Shown: positions 17,192 to 26,371 of the stretch, one piece after another
Layout: each line of letters begins with the position of its first letter
How positions within the stretch are numbered: position 1 is the first letter of the stretch
NCBI RefSeq assembly: GCF_021602345.1
Contig: NZ_BQID01000008.1
Coordinates: forward strand, 1-64,000
Direction of reading: 5' to 3'
From: Pseudomonas pharyngis
GTDB taxonomy: Bacteria; Pseudomonadota; Gammaproteobacteria; Pseudomonadales; Pseudomonadaceae
Length of the DNA: 64,000 nucleotides
Made by a program: the position numbers and the translations under genes
Notes under the pieces: model-generated
Seen by the model: only the letters and a program-made list of their open reading frames with translations
Databases searched by the model: none
What the model was told of the DNA's origin: nothing

Positions 17192-18085
17192 TCACCAGTC
17201 CAGCGTGATGCGGCTCTCGAACTCGCGGGGCTGCCCCGTAACCGGATCGATGAATCGCAGGCCTTGCGCCAGAAGTTTCAGCGGATTGGCGTAGTCATCC
17301 TCAACGTCTTTGAGCACTTCGGGATAAAACGGATCATTGCAGATGCTCGCCCCCAGCGCCGTCATGTGTACTCGCAGCTGATGCTTCTTGCCGGTCACCG
17401 GATACAGGCCGTAGCGCCAGAGATCACCATTCCTTTCACGCACCTCCACCGCCGTTTCGGTGTTACTTGCACCCGCCCCCTCCTTCATGCGGAAGAAAGG
17501 TTCGCCATCGACGAGACGACTTTTGTGTACCAACGGAAAGTCCAGCCCAGGTAACGCGGCCGCAATGGCTTCATAGCGTTTTTCAATCTGCCGGGTGGGG
17601 AACAGCGACTGATATGCCGACCGCGTCTGTGGGTTGGCCGAGAAAATCACCAGCCCGGCCGTGTGCCGGTCAATCCGATGCAGCGGCACCAGATGGGGAT
17701 TGTTCAGGCGCCGGATCAATCGGCGAAGCAGCGTCTGTTCGACGTACTCGCCTGCCGGGGTCACCGGAAGGAAATGCGGCTTGTCGGCCACCACCAGATG
17801 ATCGTCCGCATACAGAATCGACTCAACTACCGGAATCGGTTTTTCATCCGGCACTTCACGAAAGTAGTGAATGCGCAGCCCTTCCCTGTAGGGCAAATCC
17901 AGCGCGATCGGCCGCCCCTGACCATCCAGCACCCGGCCCCGGGCAATCCGATCCAGCCATTGATCGCGCCCGATGGCACTGAAATGCTCACACAGGCAGT
18001 CGAGCACTGTCCGCCAGTTGCCGGGGGGCAGATACAGCGTGCTGGCCTGATTCAGTGCGGCGGAAAACGTGGGGGTGCTGGACAT
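17192..18085 (-). CDS. RluA-family pseudouridine synthase
   Basis: A 297-residue enzyme with the RluA catalytic motif HRIDRHTAGLVIF, where the second Asp-containing triplet supplies the catalytic Asp. VVADKPHFLPVTPAGE lies before it and KKHQLRVHMTALG after. The family isomerises uridine in 23S rRNA or tRNA; the target site cannot be told. An N-terminal S4-like part (residues ~50-90, IARGRVLDGQGRP) is visible. I use ATG 18085; a TTG at 18106 would add seven residues. It is downstream of the unknown gene on the same strand. Confidence 0.83.
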   Translation of the reverse strand: MSSTPTFSAALNQASTLYLPPGNWRTVLDCLCEHFSAIGRDQWLDRIARGRVLDGQGRPIALDLPYREGLRIHYFREVPDEKPIPVVESILYADDHLVVADKPHFLPVTPAGEYVEQTLLRRLIRRLNNPHLVPLHRIDRHTAGLVIFSANPQTRSAYQSLFPTRQIEKRYEAIAAALPGLDFPLVHKSRLVDGEPFFRMKEGAGASNTETAVEVRERNGDLWRYGLYPVTGKKHQLRVHMTALGASICNDPFYPEVLKDVEDDYANPLKLLAQGLRFIDPVTGQPREFESRITLDW

Positions 18086-18154
18086 ACAGAGAACTCGAAC
18101 CTTCAAAGCAGAGCGGCATTATCCAACACCGGGCGCAGCAGACCTAGCGCAGAA

Positions 18155-18472
18155 TCAGGCGGGGATCGATTTGAGCGCCGCCGCCTCGGTGAATTCCTTG
18201 AGCCAGCGCAGAACATCGACGGCCTCCCAGCGGCCTGGGTCGTACAAGGCGTACAACAGTCCCTGATAACCGACCACATCCAGTTGCTTGTGATAACCGG
18301 CGCGCTGAAACAAGGCCTCGATCTCGGCAAAGCACGTATTGAAATGCAGCTTGTTGAAGGGAGTCTTGCCTTCCGTGACCAGACCGTCCAGGCGCAATTC
18401 GTGGACGGCCTCGCGCACCACGTCAACCGACATCCCGTTCACGCTGCTTTTCAACTGTTCGACATTGACCAC
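18155..18472 (-). CDS. Uncharacterised ~105-residue protein behind a LexA-type operator
   Basis: A small soluble protein with a helical N-terminus (VNVEQLKSSVNGMSVDVVREAVHELRL) that has a winged-helix or dimerisation look, and an aromatic-rich C-terminus ending WLKEF. I do not recognise a family. I prefer the GTG at 18472, six bases after GAGGGAG; an ATG at 18490 lies further up. About 70 bases upstream is a perfect SOS-type palindrome overlapping a plausible promoter. It is followed on the same strand by the pseudouridine synthase. Confidence 0.7.
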   Translation of the reverse strand: MVNVEQLKSSVNGMSVDVVREAVHELRLDGLVTEGKTPFNKLHFNTCFAEIEALFQRAGYHKQLDVVGYQGLLYALYDPGRWEAVDVLRWLKEFTEAAALKSIPA

Positions 18473-18540
18473 GGTGACTCCCTCTGACATCCGGCTTGCC
18501 CTGGCGAATGCCCGAAAACGGCATGGCAGGCCAACTCAAT

Positions 18541-18594
18541 TACTGTATGCGCATACAGTAACCGAATAACCCGAAAAGTGCCAAGTCGTGATTG
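18541..18594 (-). promoter_or_regulatory. LexA-type SOS operator overlapping a sigma70 promoter
   Basis: TACTGTATGCGCATACAGTA (18541-18560) is a perfect 20-base palindrome containing CTGTAT-N4-ATACAG, the gamma-proteobacterial LexA box. On the minus strand TTGGCA, an 18-base spacer and TACTGT form a plausible promoter whose -10 lies in the operator. The first gene downstream is the unknown one ending at 18155. Confidence 0.75.
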
Positions 18595-18637
18595 AGCGAA
18601 GGTGACGAGCGCCATCAACGCAGAAGGGAAAAGACCA

Positions 18638-18874
18638 TTAAAGCAGGAATGCCACCACCTGATCGGCACTGAACGGCCACCCCAGTTCCGCGCCGGTATC
18701 GACCCTGCGCAAGACCGGGATCCGCAGGCTGTAAGCCTCGAACCACGACTCATCGTCAGCAATATCCACCAGTTCCACCAGCAGGCCATGCTCGACAAAA
18801 GGCATCAGTTCAGCCTCGGCGACTGCACACAAATGGCACCCCAGGGTGCCGAACAACTGGCATTCAGGAAGCAT
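18638..18874 (-). CDS. Glutaredoxin-family (DUF836-like) protein
   Basis: A 78-residue thioredoxin-fold protein with the redox motif CHLC (residues 13-16), then EAELMPFVEHGLLVELVDIADD and a cis-Pro-like RIPVL segment near 53. It is shorter than classical glutaredoxins, as expected for the DUF836 group. Its substrate is unknown. The ATG has no strong ribosome site. It is transcribed divergently from the antiporter gene. Confidence 0.8.
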   Translation of the reverse strand: MLPECQLFGTLGCHLCAVAEAELMPFVEHGLLVELVDIADDESWFEAYSLRIPVLRRVDTGAELGWPFSADQVVAFLL

Positions 18875-19064
18875 ATGCGCTCAACCCCAGAAAACGAGTG
18901 CTCATTCTAGGCCTGCCCGCAAGGCCCGTCGACCTGCCCACCGGGCTCAAATCCGCTCTTCGCAAAACCCTGATGTAAATCAGCCCACAAAATTGCCGTT
19001 TACGCGATGCTCCGGTGTTTTTTACCTCTACGCTTGAAGAGCCTGACCTGTTCCGGAGTGTCTT

Positions 19065-20777
19065 GTGTTTGCCAATCTGCTGATCATTCTGGCGTCGTCC
19101 CTGGTGATGATTGCCCTGTTCCGTCGCCTGCGCCTGCCACCTGTGCTGGGTTACCTATGCGTGGGATTGATGGTCGGGCCGAAGGCGTTCGACTGGATCA
19201 ATGAAAGCGAACACTTGCCGGATCTTGCCGAACTGGGGGTGGTGTTTCTGCTGTTTTCCCTGGGGCTGGAATTCTCCCTGTCGAAAATGATTGCCCTGCG
19301 CAAGGTGGTTTTCCGCCTGGGCAGCCAGCAGGTGCTGATCACCACACTGCTGCTGGGAAGCGTGCTGATGCTCCTGGGCATGCCCGCCACACCGGCCTTG
19401 CTGCTGGGCGCTGGCCTGTCGTTGTCATCCACGGCGATTGTGACCAAGGAACTGAGCAGCCTCGGCGAAATCTTCAGCAGCCACGGCCAGAACGCGGTAG
19501 GAGTCCTGTTGTTCCAGGACGTGGTGGCCGTATTGCTGCTGACGCTGGTGCCGGTGTTCGCCGGCAGCAGTGATCAGGCCTGGTACTGGGCGTTGCCCCT
19601 GACTTTGCTGAAGACCGTGTTGCTGTTTTTCGGTTTGTTGCTGGCCAGCCGCTGGCTGCTTCCCCGCCTGTTTCAGGAAGTCGCGGCGTCCCGCTCGGCG
19701 GAGCTGTTCGTACTGCTGGCACTGGTAATTGTGCTGCTGACGGCCTGGCTGACCCACCTGCTGGGCCTGTCACCGGCCCTCGGCGCGTTCCTCGCGGGCA
19801 TGCTGCTGGGCGAGAGCCATTACCGACATCAGATCGAGGCCGATATCCGGCCGTTTCGCGACATTCTGCTGGGATTGTTTTTCGTCAGCATCGGCATGCT
19901 GATCGACCTGCAACTGTTCGCCAGCCACAGCCTGCTGATTATCGGGATGACCCTGGGTTTACTGGTGATCAAAGGCCTGGTGGTGGCGCTGCTGGTGAAA
20001 TGGCGCGGCAGCGACAGTGAAACGGCCTGGCGCAGCGGCCTCGCCCTCGCCCAGGGCGGTGAATTCTGCTTCGCCCTGATGGCACAGATGCAGCAAACCC
20101 GGTTGCTCCCCGCCGAACTCGGTGCGCTGCTGCTCGCCGCCACCTTCTGCTCGATGCTGCTGACGCCCCTGCTGTTACGCGCCGCACCGCGCATCGCCGC
20201 CGCCCTGCACCGCAAACCCAACCAGGAAGCGCAGATCGAGGAAATCAGCGCCCTCAATGCGGAGTTCGACGGGCATGTGGTGATTTGTGGCTACGGCCGT
20301 GTCGGTCAGTCGATCGGGCGTTTCATGCGCAATGCCGGGCAAACCTACGTCGCGCTGGACAACGATCCGGTGCGGATCCAGGAAGCCGCCAACGCCGAGC
20401 GCGACGTCCACTACGGCGATTCAACCCGCGGCGATCTGTTGACCGCCGTCGGTTTGCTGCGCGCCAGGTTGCTGGTGATTGCTGTGGATCAAGCCGACGT
20501 GGCTCTGCGGGTTCTCAAGGAGGCAAGACGCCTCAACCCGACAGTGCCGATCCTGGTGCGCACCCGGGACGACAGCCAGTCGGCCGAGCTGAAAGCAGCC
20601 GGCGCCAGTGAAGTGGTGCCGGAACTGCTGGAGTCGAGCCTGATGCTCGGTTCCCATGCCCTGATCCTGCTGGGGTTCCCCGCGCACCGGGTGCAGGAGA
20701 AAGTCGATCAGGTGCGTATCGATCGTTATCGCCTGCTTCACGGTTTTTACCCCGGAGCCGACGATGAGGAGACCTAG
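19065..20777 (+). CDS. KefB/KefC-type monovalent cation:proton antiporter (CPA2 family)
   Basis: A 570-residue protein. Residues 1-375 hold about 12 membrane spans of the Na+/H+ exchanger fold. Residues ~400-520 form an RCK (TrkA-N) domain with HVVICGYGRVGQSIGRFM and an acidic ALDND at the end of the second strand. It should exchange K+ or Na+ for protons under control of NAD(H) or thiols. The GTG start follows CCGGAG. The KefC glutathione site cannot be confirmed by eye. The 3' end overlaps the convergent amt gene by 4 bases. Confidence 0.87.
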   Translation: MFANLLIILASSLVMIALFRRLRLPPVLGYLCVGLMVGPKAFDWINESEHLPDLAELGVVFLLFSLGLEFSLSKMIALRKVVFRLGSQQVLITTLLLGSVLMLLGMPATPALLLGAGLSLSSTAIVTKELSSLGEIFSSHGQNAVGVLLFQDVVAVLLLTLVPVFAGSSDQAWYWALPLTLLKTVLLFFGLLLASRWLLPRLFQEVAASRSAELFVLLALVIVLLTAWLTHLLGLSPALGAFLAGMLLGESHYRHQIEADIRPFRDILLGLFFVSIGMLIDLQLFASHSLLIIGMTLGLLVIKGLVVALLVKWRGSDSETAWRSGLALAQGGEFCFALMAQMQQTRLLPAELGALLLAATFCSMLLTPLLLRAAPRIAAALHRKPNQEAQIEEISALNAEFDGHVVICGYGRVGQSIGRFMRNAGQTYVALDNDPVRIQEAANAERDVHYGDSTRGDLLTAVGLLRARLLVIAVDQADVALRVLKEARRLNPTVPILVRTRDDSQSAELKAAGASEVVPELLESSLMLGSHALILLGFPAHRVQEKVDQVRIDRYRLLHGFYPGADDEET

Positions 20778-21982
20778 TCCTGGCTCACCGCGCCGATCTT
20801 GTGCAGCGACAGGTCGGCGCCGTAGTACTCCTGTTCCTGGCTCAGGCGCAGACCATGCAGTGCCTTGATCGAACCATAGACGGCGAAACCGCCGATAAGC
20901 GCCACCGCCACACCAAGGGCGGTGCCGATCAACTGGCTGATCAGGCTGACGCCACCGAGCCCGCCCAACGCGGTCGACCCGAAGATCCCGCAGGCAATGC
21001 CGCCCCACACGCCACACAGACCGTGCAACGGCCAGACACCCAGCACGTCGTCGATGCGCCATTTGACCTGCGCCGCTGTGAAGCACCAGACAAACAGGGC
21101 ACCGGCAATCGCGCCGGTTACCAGCGCACCGACCGGATGCATCAGGTCGGAACCGGCGCACACCGCCACCAACCCCGCCAACGGGCCGTTGTGCAGGAAG
21201 CCAGGGTCGTTGCGACCGACGATCAACGCCGCCACCGTTCCGCCCACCATGGCCATCAGCGAGTTGACCGCCACCAGCCCGCTGACCCCTTGCAGGGTTT
21301 GCGCGCTCATCACGTTGAAGCCAAACCAGCCGACGATCAGAATCCACGACCCCAATGCCAGAAACGGAATGCTCGACGGCGCGAACGCCACCAGCTTGCC
21401 ATCGCGATAGCGTCCGTTGCGCGGCCCGAGCAGCAGCACTGCCGCCAACGCCAGCCAGCCGCCCATGGCATGCACCACCACCGAACCTGCAAAGTCATGG
21501 AAGGCTGCACCGAATTGCGCGGTCAGCCAGGCTTGCACACCGTAGTTGCCGTTCCAGATCATGCCTTCGAAAAACGGGTAGATGAACGCAACGATCAGCG
21601 CCGTGGCGCACAGTTGCGGCACAAACCGCGCTCGCTCGGCGATGCCGCCGGAAATGATCGCCGGGATCGCCGCCGCAAAGGTCAGCAGGAAGAAAAACTT
21701 CACCAGTCCATAACCATGATCAGCACTGAGTACCGCCGCCGGTTGCAGGAAGGTCACTCCGTACGAAAGCCAGTAGCCTATAAAGAAATAGGCCAGGGTC
21801 GACACCGCGAAGTCACTGAGAATCTTCGACAGGGCATTGACCTGGTTTTTCTGGCGAACCGTTCCGACCTCCAGAAACGCGAAACCGGCGTGCATGGCCA
21901 GCACCATGACCGCACCGATCAGAATGAACAACGTGTTGGAACTGTGGACCAGCGTGTCCACAGCGCTTTGCAGATTTTCCAT
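20774..21982 (-). CDS. amt: Amt-family ammonium transporter, without glnK
   Basis: A ~402-residue Amt/Mep/Rh protein with about 11 membrane spans. Recognisable parts are GFAFLEVGTVRQKNQ, the DFAGSVVVHAMGGWLAL segment with a twin-His-type histidine, and the PLHGLCGVWGGIACGIFG segment with the second histidine. I use ATG 21982, which gives the usual N-terminus beginning MENLQ; a frame from 22099 would be atypical. No glnK is adjacent, unlike the usual glnK-amtB pair, so this is probably a second Amt. Two NtrC-like boxes lie upstream. Confidence 0.88.
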   Translation of the reverse strand: MENLQSAVDTLVHSSNTLFILIGAVMVLAMHAGFAFLEVGTVRQKNQVNALSKILSDFAVSTLAYFFIGYWLSYGVTFLQPAAVLSADHGYGLVKFFFLLTFAAAIPAIISGGIAERARFVPQLCATALIVAFIYPFFEGMIWNGNYGVQAWLTAQFGAAFHDFAGSVVVHAMGGWLALAAVLLLGPRNGRYRDGKLVAFAPSSIPFLALGSWILIVGWFGFNVMSAQTLQGVSGLVAVNSLMAMVGGTVAALIVGRNDPGFLHNGPLAGLVAVCAGSDLMHPVGALVTGAIAGALFVWCFTAAQVKWRIDDVLGVWPLHGLCGVWGGIACGIFGSTALGGLGGVSLISQLIGTALGVAVALIGGFAVYGSIKALHGLRLSQEQEYYGADLSLHKIGAVSQD

Positions 21983-22010
21983 GAGAAGGCAGACCCGAGG
22001 CTGAAAAAGG

Positions 22011-22096
22011 CACCAAAGCGGTTCATGCGCACATTTCATGCACCAAGTTGCGACCACGCAGTCACTGATCCGGCAGGTCGGTGAACCGCTTTGGCG
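22011..22096 (-). promoter_or_regulatory. Paired NtrC-like boxes upstream of amt
   Basis: CCAAAGCGGTTCA (22013-22025) and its perfect reverse complement (22082-22094) are 56 bases apart. Extended, each fits the NtrC site TGCACCAAAATGGTGCA at about 13 of 17 positions. They lie 30-112 bases before amt. I did not find a clear -24/-12 sigma54 promoter. Nothing else is recognised in 21983-22300. Confidence 0.45.
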
Positions 22097-22300
22097 CACA
22101 AGGTCGATGGGCTGACATGAACCTTCATCATCCGGGCCAAGATTTGCCCGGTTTCACGCCCGGCAACAGCGCACTGCCACCGATCGACGCACCACGACAC
22201 AGCAAAGTTTGTACCAGTCATTTGTACTGAACCTTCACTCTTGGCTCATACTCGAACGCTTCAGAACACCGCTTCAGAACGCCACTTACGGAGATCCCCC

Positions 22301-22615
22301 ATGGCCAGCATCAAGGCAAAGACTGCTCAAGAAATCCTGATGAACGACTTCCAGACCCTGGTCAGCGACACTGAACGCTTGCTGGAGCACACCGCCACGC
22401 TGGCCGGTGATCAGGCCGATGAGTTGCGCGAACAGATCCACGAAAGCCTGCTGCGCGCGCGGGAAACCCTGAAGCTGACCGAAGACACCCTGCGCGAGCG
22501 CGGTCAGGCGGCGGTCACCGCCACCGAGGAATATGTGTCGGCCAACCCGTGGCAATCGGTGGGCATCGCCGCCGGCGTCGGCTTTCTGATTGGCCTGCTG
22601 GCCACGCGGCGCTGA
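22301..22615 (+). CDS. DUF883/ElaB-YqjD family membrane-anchored protein
   Basis: A 104-residue protein: residues 1-78 are a long amphipathic helix (DFQTLVSDTERLLEHTATLAGDQADELREQ and on), then the conserved VSANPWQSVGIAAGVGFLIGLLATRR tail with one membrane span. ElaB/YqjD proteins are stress or stationary-phase proteins, and YqjD tethers ribosomes to the inner membrane. ACGGAG precedes the ATG. It is the first gene of a three-gene set with the YqjE-like and YqjK-like proteins. Confidence 0.85.
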   Translation: MASIKAKTAQEILMNDFQTLVSDTERLLEHTATLAGDQADELREQIHESLLRARETLKLTEDTLRERGQAAVTATEEYVSANPWQSVGIAAGVGFLIGLLATRR

Positions 22616-22617
22616 TC

Positions 22618-23004
22618 ATGTCGATCGGTGAATCCGGCCCGAACTCGGGCACCGCCTCCTCCACGCGTCGTCTGGGTGCTGCCGTTCTCGGCCTGCTGCA
22701 CAGCCACGTCGAACTGTTCGGCATCGAACTGCAGGAACAGAAAGCACGCACCGTCAGCCTGTTGCTGTTCGCCGGCCTGGCGCTGGTGTTTGCGCTGCTG
22801 TTGCTGGTCGGCCTGTCGACCCTCGTACTGATCGTGTTCTGGGACACCTATCGCCTCGCCGCAATCATTGGTCTGTGCGTGTTTTACACCCTGGCGGCAA
22901 TTTTTTGCGCGTTGCGTCTCAAAGCCGCGATCTTCGATGAATCCTCGCCCTTCCACGGCACGCTGGAAGAACTGGCCAATGATCGGGAGCGCCTGCTGCC
23001 ATGA
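22618..23004 (+). CDS. Phage-holin-like/YqjE family membrane protein
   Basis: A 128-residue protein with a short N-terminus, a helix (LGLLHSHVELFGIELQEQKARTVSLL) and two membrane spans near residues 43-68 and 78-100. This is the actinobacterial holin-X/YqjE pattern. It starts two bases after the DUF883 gene and overlaps the next gene by 4 bases (ATGA). Not a lysis gene by context; YqjD-YqjE-YqjK is a stress-associated set. Confidence 0.82.
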   Translation: MSIGESGPNSGTASSTRRLGAAVLGLLHSHVELFGIELQEQKARTVSLLLFAGLALVFALLLLVGLSTLVLIVFWDTYRLAAIIGLCVFYTLAAIFCALRLKAAIFDESSPFHGTLEELANDRERLLP

Positions 23005-23339
23005 GCCTGCCTGAACTTCCGCACAACAGCTCACGCCGGGAAATGCGCAAGGCACTGATCCGCCTGCGCATGGAAATGCATCGTCAGGAAATCCGCCATG
23101 AAACCGGCCAGGTCCTGCAACCACTGCAACGCATGCGTGGCATGACGCAAAACCTGCAGGGTGGTTTCGGCATCAAGCACGCGCCGTTGTGGGGCGTGGC
23201 GGCTGTGACGCTACTGGGTTTCATCACGGGTAAAGGGGCCAAGAGCGGTGGCGTCGGCGGTTTGACCCGACTGATCCGCCTGGGCACCAGCCTCGCTCCG
23301 CTGATCAAGCTGGTCATGCAGAGTTCGAGCAAGCGCTGA
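23001..23339 (+). CDS. Small basic membrane-associated protein (YqjK-like position)
   Basis: A 112-residue basic protein. The N-terminal ~55 residues are a charged helix (REMRKALIRLRMEMHRQEIRHE). A short hydrophobic stretch (APLWGVAAVTLLGFITG) and a C-terminal amphipathic segment follow. I cannot name a family; position after the DUF883 and YqjE-like genes suggests a YqjK counterpart. The ATG overlaps the preceding stop. Confidence 0.72.
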   Translation: MSLPELPHNSSRREMRKALIRLRMEMHRQEIRHETGQVLQPLQRMRGMTQNLQGGFGIKHAPLWGVAAVTLLGFITGKGAKSGGVGGLTRLIRLGTSLAPLIKLVMQSSSKR

Positions 23340-23463
23340 TCCCCACGCATCTGGCTGCATTCTTGCAACACCGGCGGGATTGAATCTCTTATCCGGAGGT
23401 TCAATCCCGCTTGCCTGTCCGGCCGGCAGAATTCGACCAGAACAAGAACGACAAGGAGGCCCC

Positions 23464-24627
23464 GTGATCGACGGGCAACCGCTCGCCTGCTTTCAACCTT
23501 TCATCGATACCGCCACCGGACGCATTGCCGGGGTCGAGGCACTGGGCCGTCTGCGCCAGGCCGATGGCCAACTGGCGTCCGTCGGACCGCTGTTCGCCGA
23601 CCCGCGCACCCCGGCCATCGCGCTGCGCCGAATGGACCGGCAGATCCGCGACAACGCGCTGAGTCGACTGCACGAAGCCCCGCCGGACTGGTTTCTCAGC
23701 CTGAACATGTCACCGCGCTGGATCAGCCGCTTGCGTGCCGATCAGGCACTGCCCAGCCTGAAGCAACTCGCGCGGCACGGTATCGACCCGCAACGGATTG
23801 TTTTCGAGATCACTGAACTGGGCGGTAACAGCCAGCGCCTGACCGAAGTCGTGGCGCGCTACCGCGATGCCGGCGCCCGGATCGCTATCGACGATTTCGG
23901 CGCCGGTTATTCGCAGCTCGATCGTGTGCTGGCGCTGCAACCGGATATTCTCAAACTCGACATGCGTCTGTTCCAGGCCGCCGCACTGGGCGGGCCGAGC
24001 AGTGACGTGGTCAAGGCCCTCGCGCAAATGGCCGAAAAAACCGGCTGCTGGATCATTGCCGAAGGCGTGGAAACTGCGGCGCAACTGAATTTCGCGCTGG
24101 AATGCGGATCGCGCTACGTGCAGGGTTTTCTGTTCGCCCGGGCGCAGGAGGCGCTTTTCGGTACGAATGACTTCGTGGAGCGCTTTGCCGAGCTGCGCCA
24201 GTCTTACGTGCGTCAGAAGCTGGCCGAGCGCAGCAAGCTGATGTTCATGCGCCAGCAGCTCAGCGAACTCATGACCATTCTGCAAACCTGGGCCCAGGCC
24301 CGCGCTCCGCTCAGCGCCCTGCCACAGCTCGACGCCTTCCCCTGGCTGCTGCGTTTTTATCAATGTGACCGCCACGGCACCCAACTGACGCCAAACCTGG
24401 AGTGGCGCCCCAGCGGCTGGGTCGCCGACAATCGCTATCTGGGTCACAACTGGTCGTGGCGCCCCTACTTCTATCACCTGCTGGCCGAAGGCTGGGAGGA
24501 ACGGCGCCTGACCCTTTCCAACACCTACCGCGACGCCACCAGCAACCAGTATTGCCTGACCGCCGGACAGTTTTTCGATAACGGCGAGCGCCTGCTGTTG
24601 ATCGACATCGATGCGGCGGGGCTGTAG
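23464..24627 (+). CDS. c-di-GMP phosphodiesterase, EAL domain with YkuI-like C-terminus
   Basis: A 387-residue soluble protein. The EAL domain (residues ~5-240) keeps the expected catalytic parts: GVEALGRL (Glu25), [31 protein letters not shown] and AEGVET. So it is probably an active phosphodiesterase. The C-terminal ~120 residues ([18 protein letters not shown] through [11 protein letters not shown]) resemble the PAS/Cache-like sensor domain of Bacillus YkuI. The GTG start has AAGGAGG five bases upstream, which decides it over frames from 23380. Confidence 0.85.
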   Translation: MIDGQPLACFQPFIDTATGRIAGVEALGRLRQADGQLASVGPLFADPRTPAIALRRMDRQIRDNALSRLHEAPPDWFLSLNMSPRWISRLRADQALPSLKQLARHGIDPQRIVFEITELGGNSQRLTEVVARYRDAGARIAIDDFGAGYSQLDRVLALQPDILKLDMRLFQAAALGGPSSDVVKALAQMAEKTGCWIIAEGVETAAQLNFALECGSRYVQGFLFARAQEALFGTNDFVERFAELRQSYVRQKLAERSKLMFMRQQLSELMTILQTWAQARAPLSALPQLDAFPWLLRFYQCDRHGTQLTPNLEWRPSGWVADNRYLGHNWSWRPYFYHLLAEGWEERRLTLSNTYRDATSNQYCLTAGQFFDNGERLLLIDIDAAGL

Positions 24628-24695
24628 TTGCGCTTGCAGATGCCAGCCTGAACCGGGAAGCTAGGGAATCAGTCACCAGACGGAGAGAATCAGCC

Positions 24696-26024
24696 TTGGA
24701 TTGGCATACCCTGCTCAACCGCGAACGTCTCGGCAAACCGTTGCACAGCCCGCAGGAACTTGGCCGCAGCCCGTTCCATAAAGACCATGACCGCATCATC
24801 TTCTCCGGCGCCTTCCGCCGTCTGGGGCGCAAGACCCAGGTGCATCCGGTGTCGAGCAACGACCACATTCACACCCGCCTGACCCACTCGCTGGAAGTCA
24901 GTTGCGTCGGCCGCTCTCTGGGCATGCGCGTCGGCGAAACCCTGCGTCGCGCCTTGCCTGAATGGTGCGATCCGAGCGATCTGGGCATGGTGGTTCAATC
25001 GGCCTGTCTGGCACACGACATTGGCAACCCGCCGTTCGGCCATTCCGGCGAAGACGCGATCCGTCACTGGTTCCAGCAGGCTGCGGGCCGCGGCTGGCTG
25101 GATGCGATGAGCGATGCCGAACGAGGGGATTTCCTGAACTTCGAAGGCAACGCCCAAGGCTTCCGGGTACTCACGCAACTGGAGTATCACCAGTTCGACG
25201 GCGGTACCCGGCTGACCTACGCCACACTCGGGACCTATCTGAAATACCCTTGGACAGCCCGTCACGCCGACTCCCTCGGTTACAAAAAGCACAAATTCGG
25301 CTGCTACCAGAGCGAACTGCCGTTGCTCGAACAGATCGCCCACAAACTGGGGCTGCCGCAACTCGAAGAACAGCGCTGGGCGCGCCATCCGCTGGTGTAT
25401 CTGATGGAGGCGGCGGACGACATCTGTTACGCCTTGATCGATCTGGAAGATGGCCTGGAAATGGAGCTGCTTGATTACGCCGAAGTCGAGTCGCTGCTGC
25501 TCGGTCTGGTGGGCGATGATCTGCCGGAAACCTACCGCCAGCTCGGCCCGCAGGATTCGCGCCGGCGCAAACTGGCGATCCTCCGCGGCAAGGCCATCGA
25601 GCACCTGACCAACGCCGCCGCCCGGGCTTTCGTCGAACAACAGGACGCACTGCTGGCCGGTACGCTGCCGGGGGATCTGGTGGAACACATGCACGGTCCG
25701 GCCAAACGTTGCGTGTTGAACGCCAAGGACATCGCCCGCAAGAAAATTTTCCAGGACAAGCGCAAGACGTTGCATGAGATCGGCGCCTACACGACCCTGG
25801 AGATCCTGCTCAACGCCTTCTGCGGTGCCGCCCTGGAACAGCACAACGGCCGCACGCCGTCCTTCAAGAGCCGCCGGATCCTCGACCTGTTGGGCAACAA
25901 TGCACCGGATCCGCGCGGTCCGCTGCACGCATCGTTCCTGCGCATGATCGACTTCATCGCCGGCATGACCGACAGCTACGCCAGTGACATGGCGCTGGAA
26001 ATGACCGGACGTTCCAGCCATTGA
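24696..26024 (+). CDS. dgt: Deoxyguanosinetriphosphate triphosphohydrolase
   Basis: A 442-residue HD-domain dNTPase with [13 protein letters not shown] (His64), [18 protein letters not shown] (His107-Asp108) and a later [17 protein letters not shown] metal/allosteric segment. It removes triphosphate from dGTP and other dNTPs. The start is TTG 24696, 10 bases after GGAG; no ATG is nearby in frame. A 13-bp hairpin follows the gene. It sits between c-di-GMP genes but has no known tie to them. Confidence 0.9.
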   Translation: MDWHTLLNRERLGKPLHSPQELGRSPFHKDHDRIIFSGAFRRLGRKTQVHPVSSNDHIHTRLTHSLEVSCVGRSLGMRVGETLRRALPEWCDPSDLGMVVQSACLAHDIGNPPFGHSGEDAIRHWFQQAAGRGWLDAMSDAERGDFLNFEGNAQGFRVLTQLEYHQFDGGTRLTYATLGTYLKYPWTARHADSLGYKKHKFGCYQSELPLLEQIAHKLGLPQLEEQRWARHPLVYLMEAADDICYALIDLEDGLEMELLDYAEVESLLLGLVGDDLPETYRQLGPQDSRRRKLAILRGKAIEHLTNAAARAFVEQQDALLAGTLPGDLVEHMHGPAKRCVLNAKDIARKKIFQDKRKTLHEIGAYTTLEILLNAFCGAALEQHNGRTPSFKSRRILDLLGNNAPDPRGPLHASFLRMIDFIAGMTDSYASDMALEMTGRSSH

Positions 26025-26032
26025 CGTCTGCT

Positions 26033-26063
26033 GCCCGACCGATCCGCAATGGATCGGTCGGGC
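26033..26063. repeat. Perfect 13-bp hairpin after dgt without U run
   Basis: GCCCGACCGATCC and GGATCGGTCGGGC flank a 5-base loop. There is no U run, so it is either a Rho-assisted end or an mRNA-protecting stem. Confidence 0.6.
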
Positions 26064-26371
26064 GCCGACGACTGAACCTCTTCCAAAGTTTGTGCAGTCG
26101 GCAGGGCTGAAAATAAAACCTGAAATCAACTAACAACAATCATTGAAAGCCTTTACCCGATAAATTTTTCCGTGCGCCGTAAACTTCATCAAGTCCAGCC
26201 ATCGAACATCTCACGCGTCTACCTACGCCAAACCTAGTTAACACGTAGTCTGATTCTTCTTTATTTGTAGGACTTATCCTAGATTGCTGCTAATACCCTG
26301 TCGGTTCATGCGAGTGTTCATGCAACTGAGCTAAGGTTCGCCCTTTATTTGCGCTCGTATGGGATTTGATT
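26064..26371. promoter_or_regulatory. AT-rich upstream region of the RocA2-like regulator, with inverted heptads
   Basis: This ~300-base stretch is AT-rich and holds no gene. TAGGACTTATCCTA at 26269-26282 has TAGGA/TCCTA arms, similar to the inverted heptads bound by BvgA-type regulators. It lies about 90 bases before the regulator start, so autoregulation is a reasonable guess. Confidence 0.4.

Noticed and set aside
21983-22300. Sigma54 promoter for amt
   Set aside because: I looked for the -24/-12 spacing (GG-N10-GC) around the NtrC-like boxes and found only off-spacing matches.
22618-23004. Phage holin
   Set aside because: The holin-like topology is that of YqjE. No endolysin or other phage gene is nearby, and the DUF883 and YqjK-like genes give the stress-protein context.
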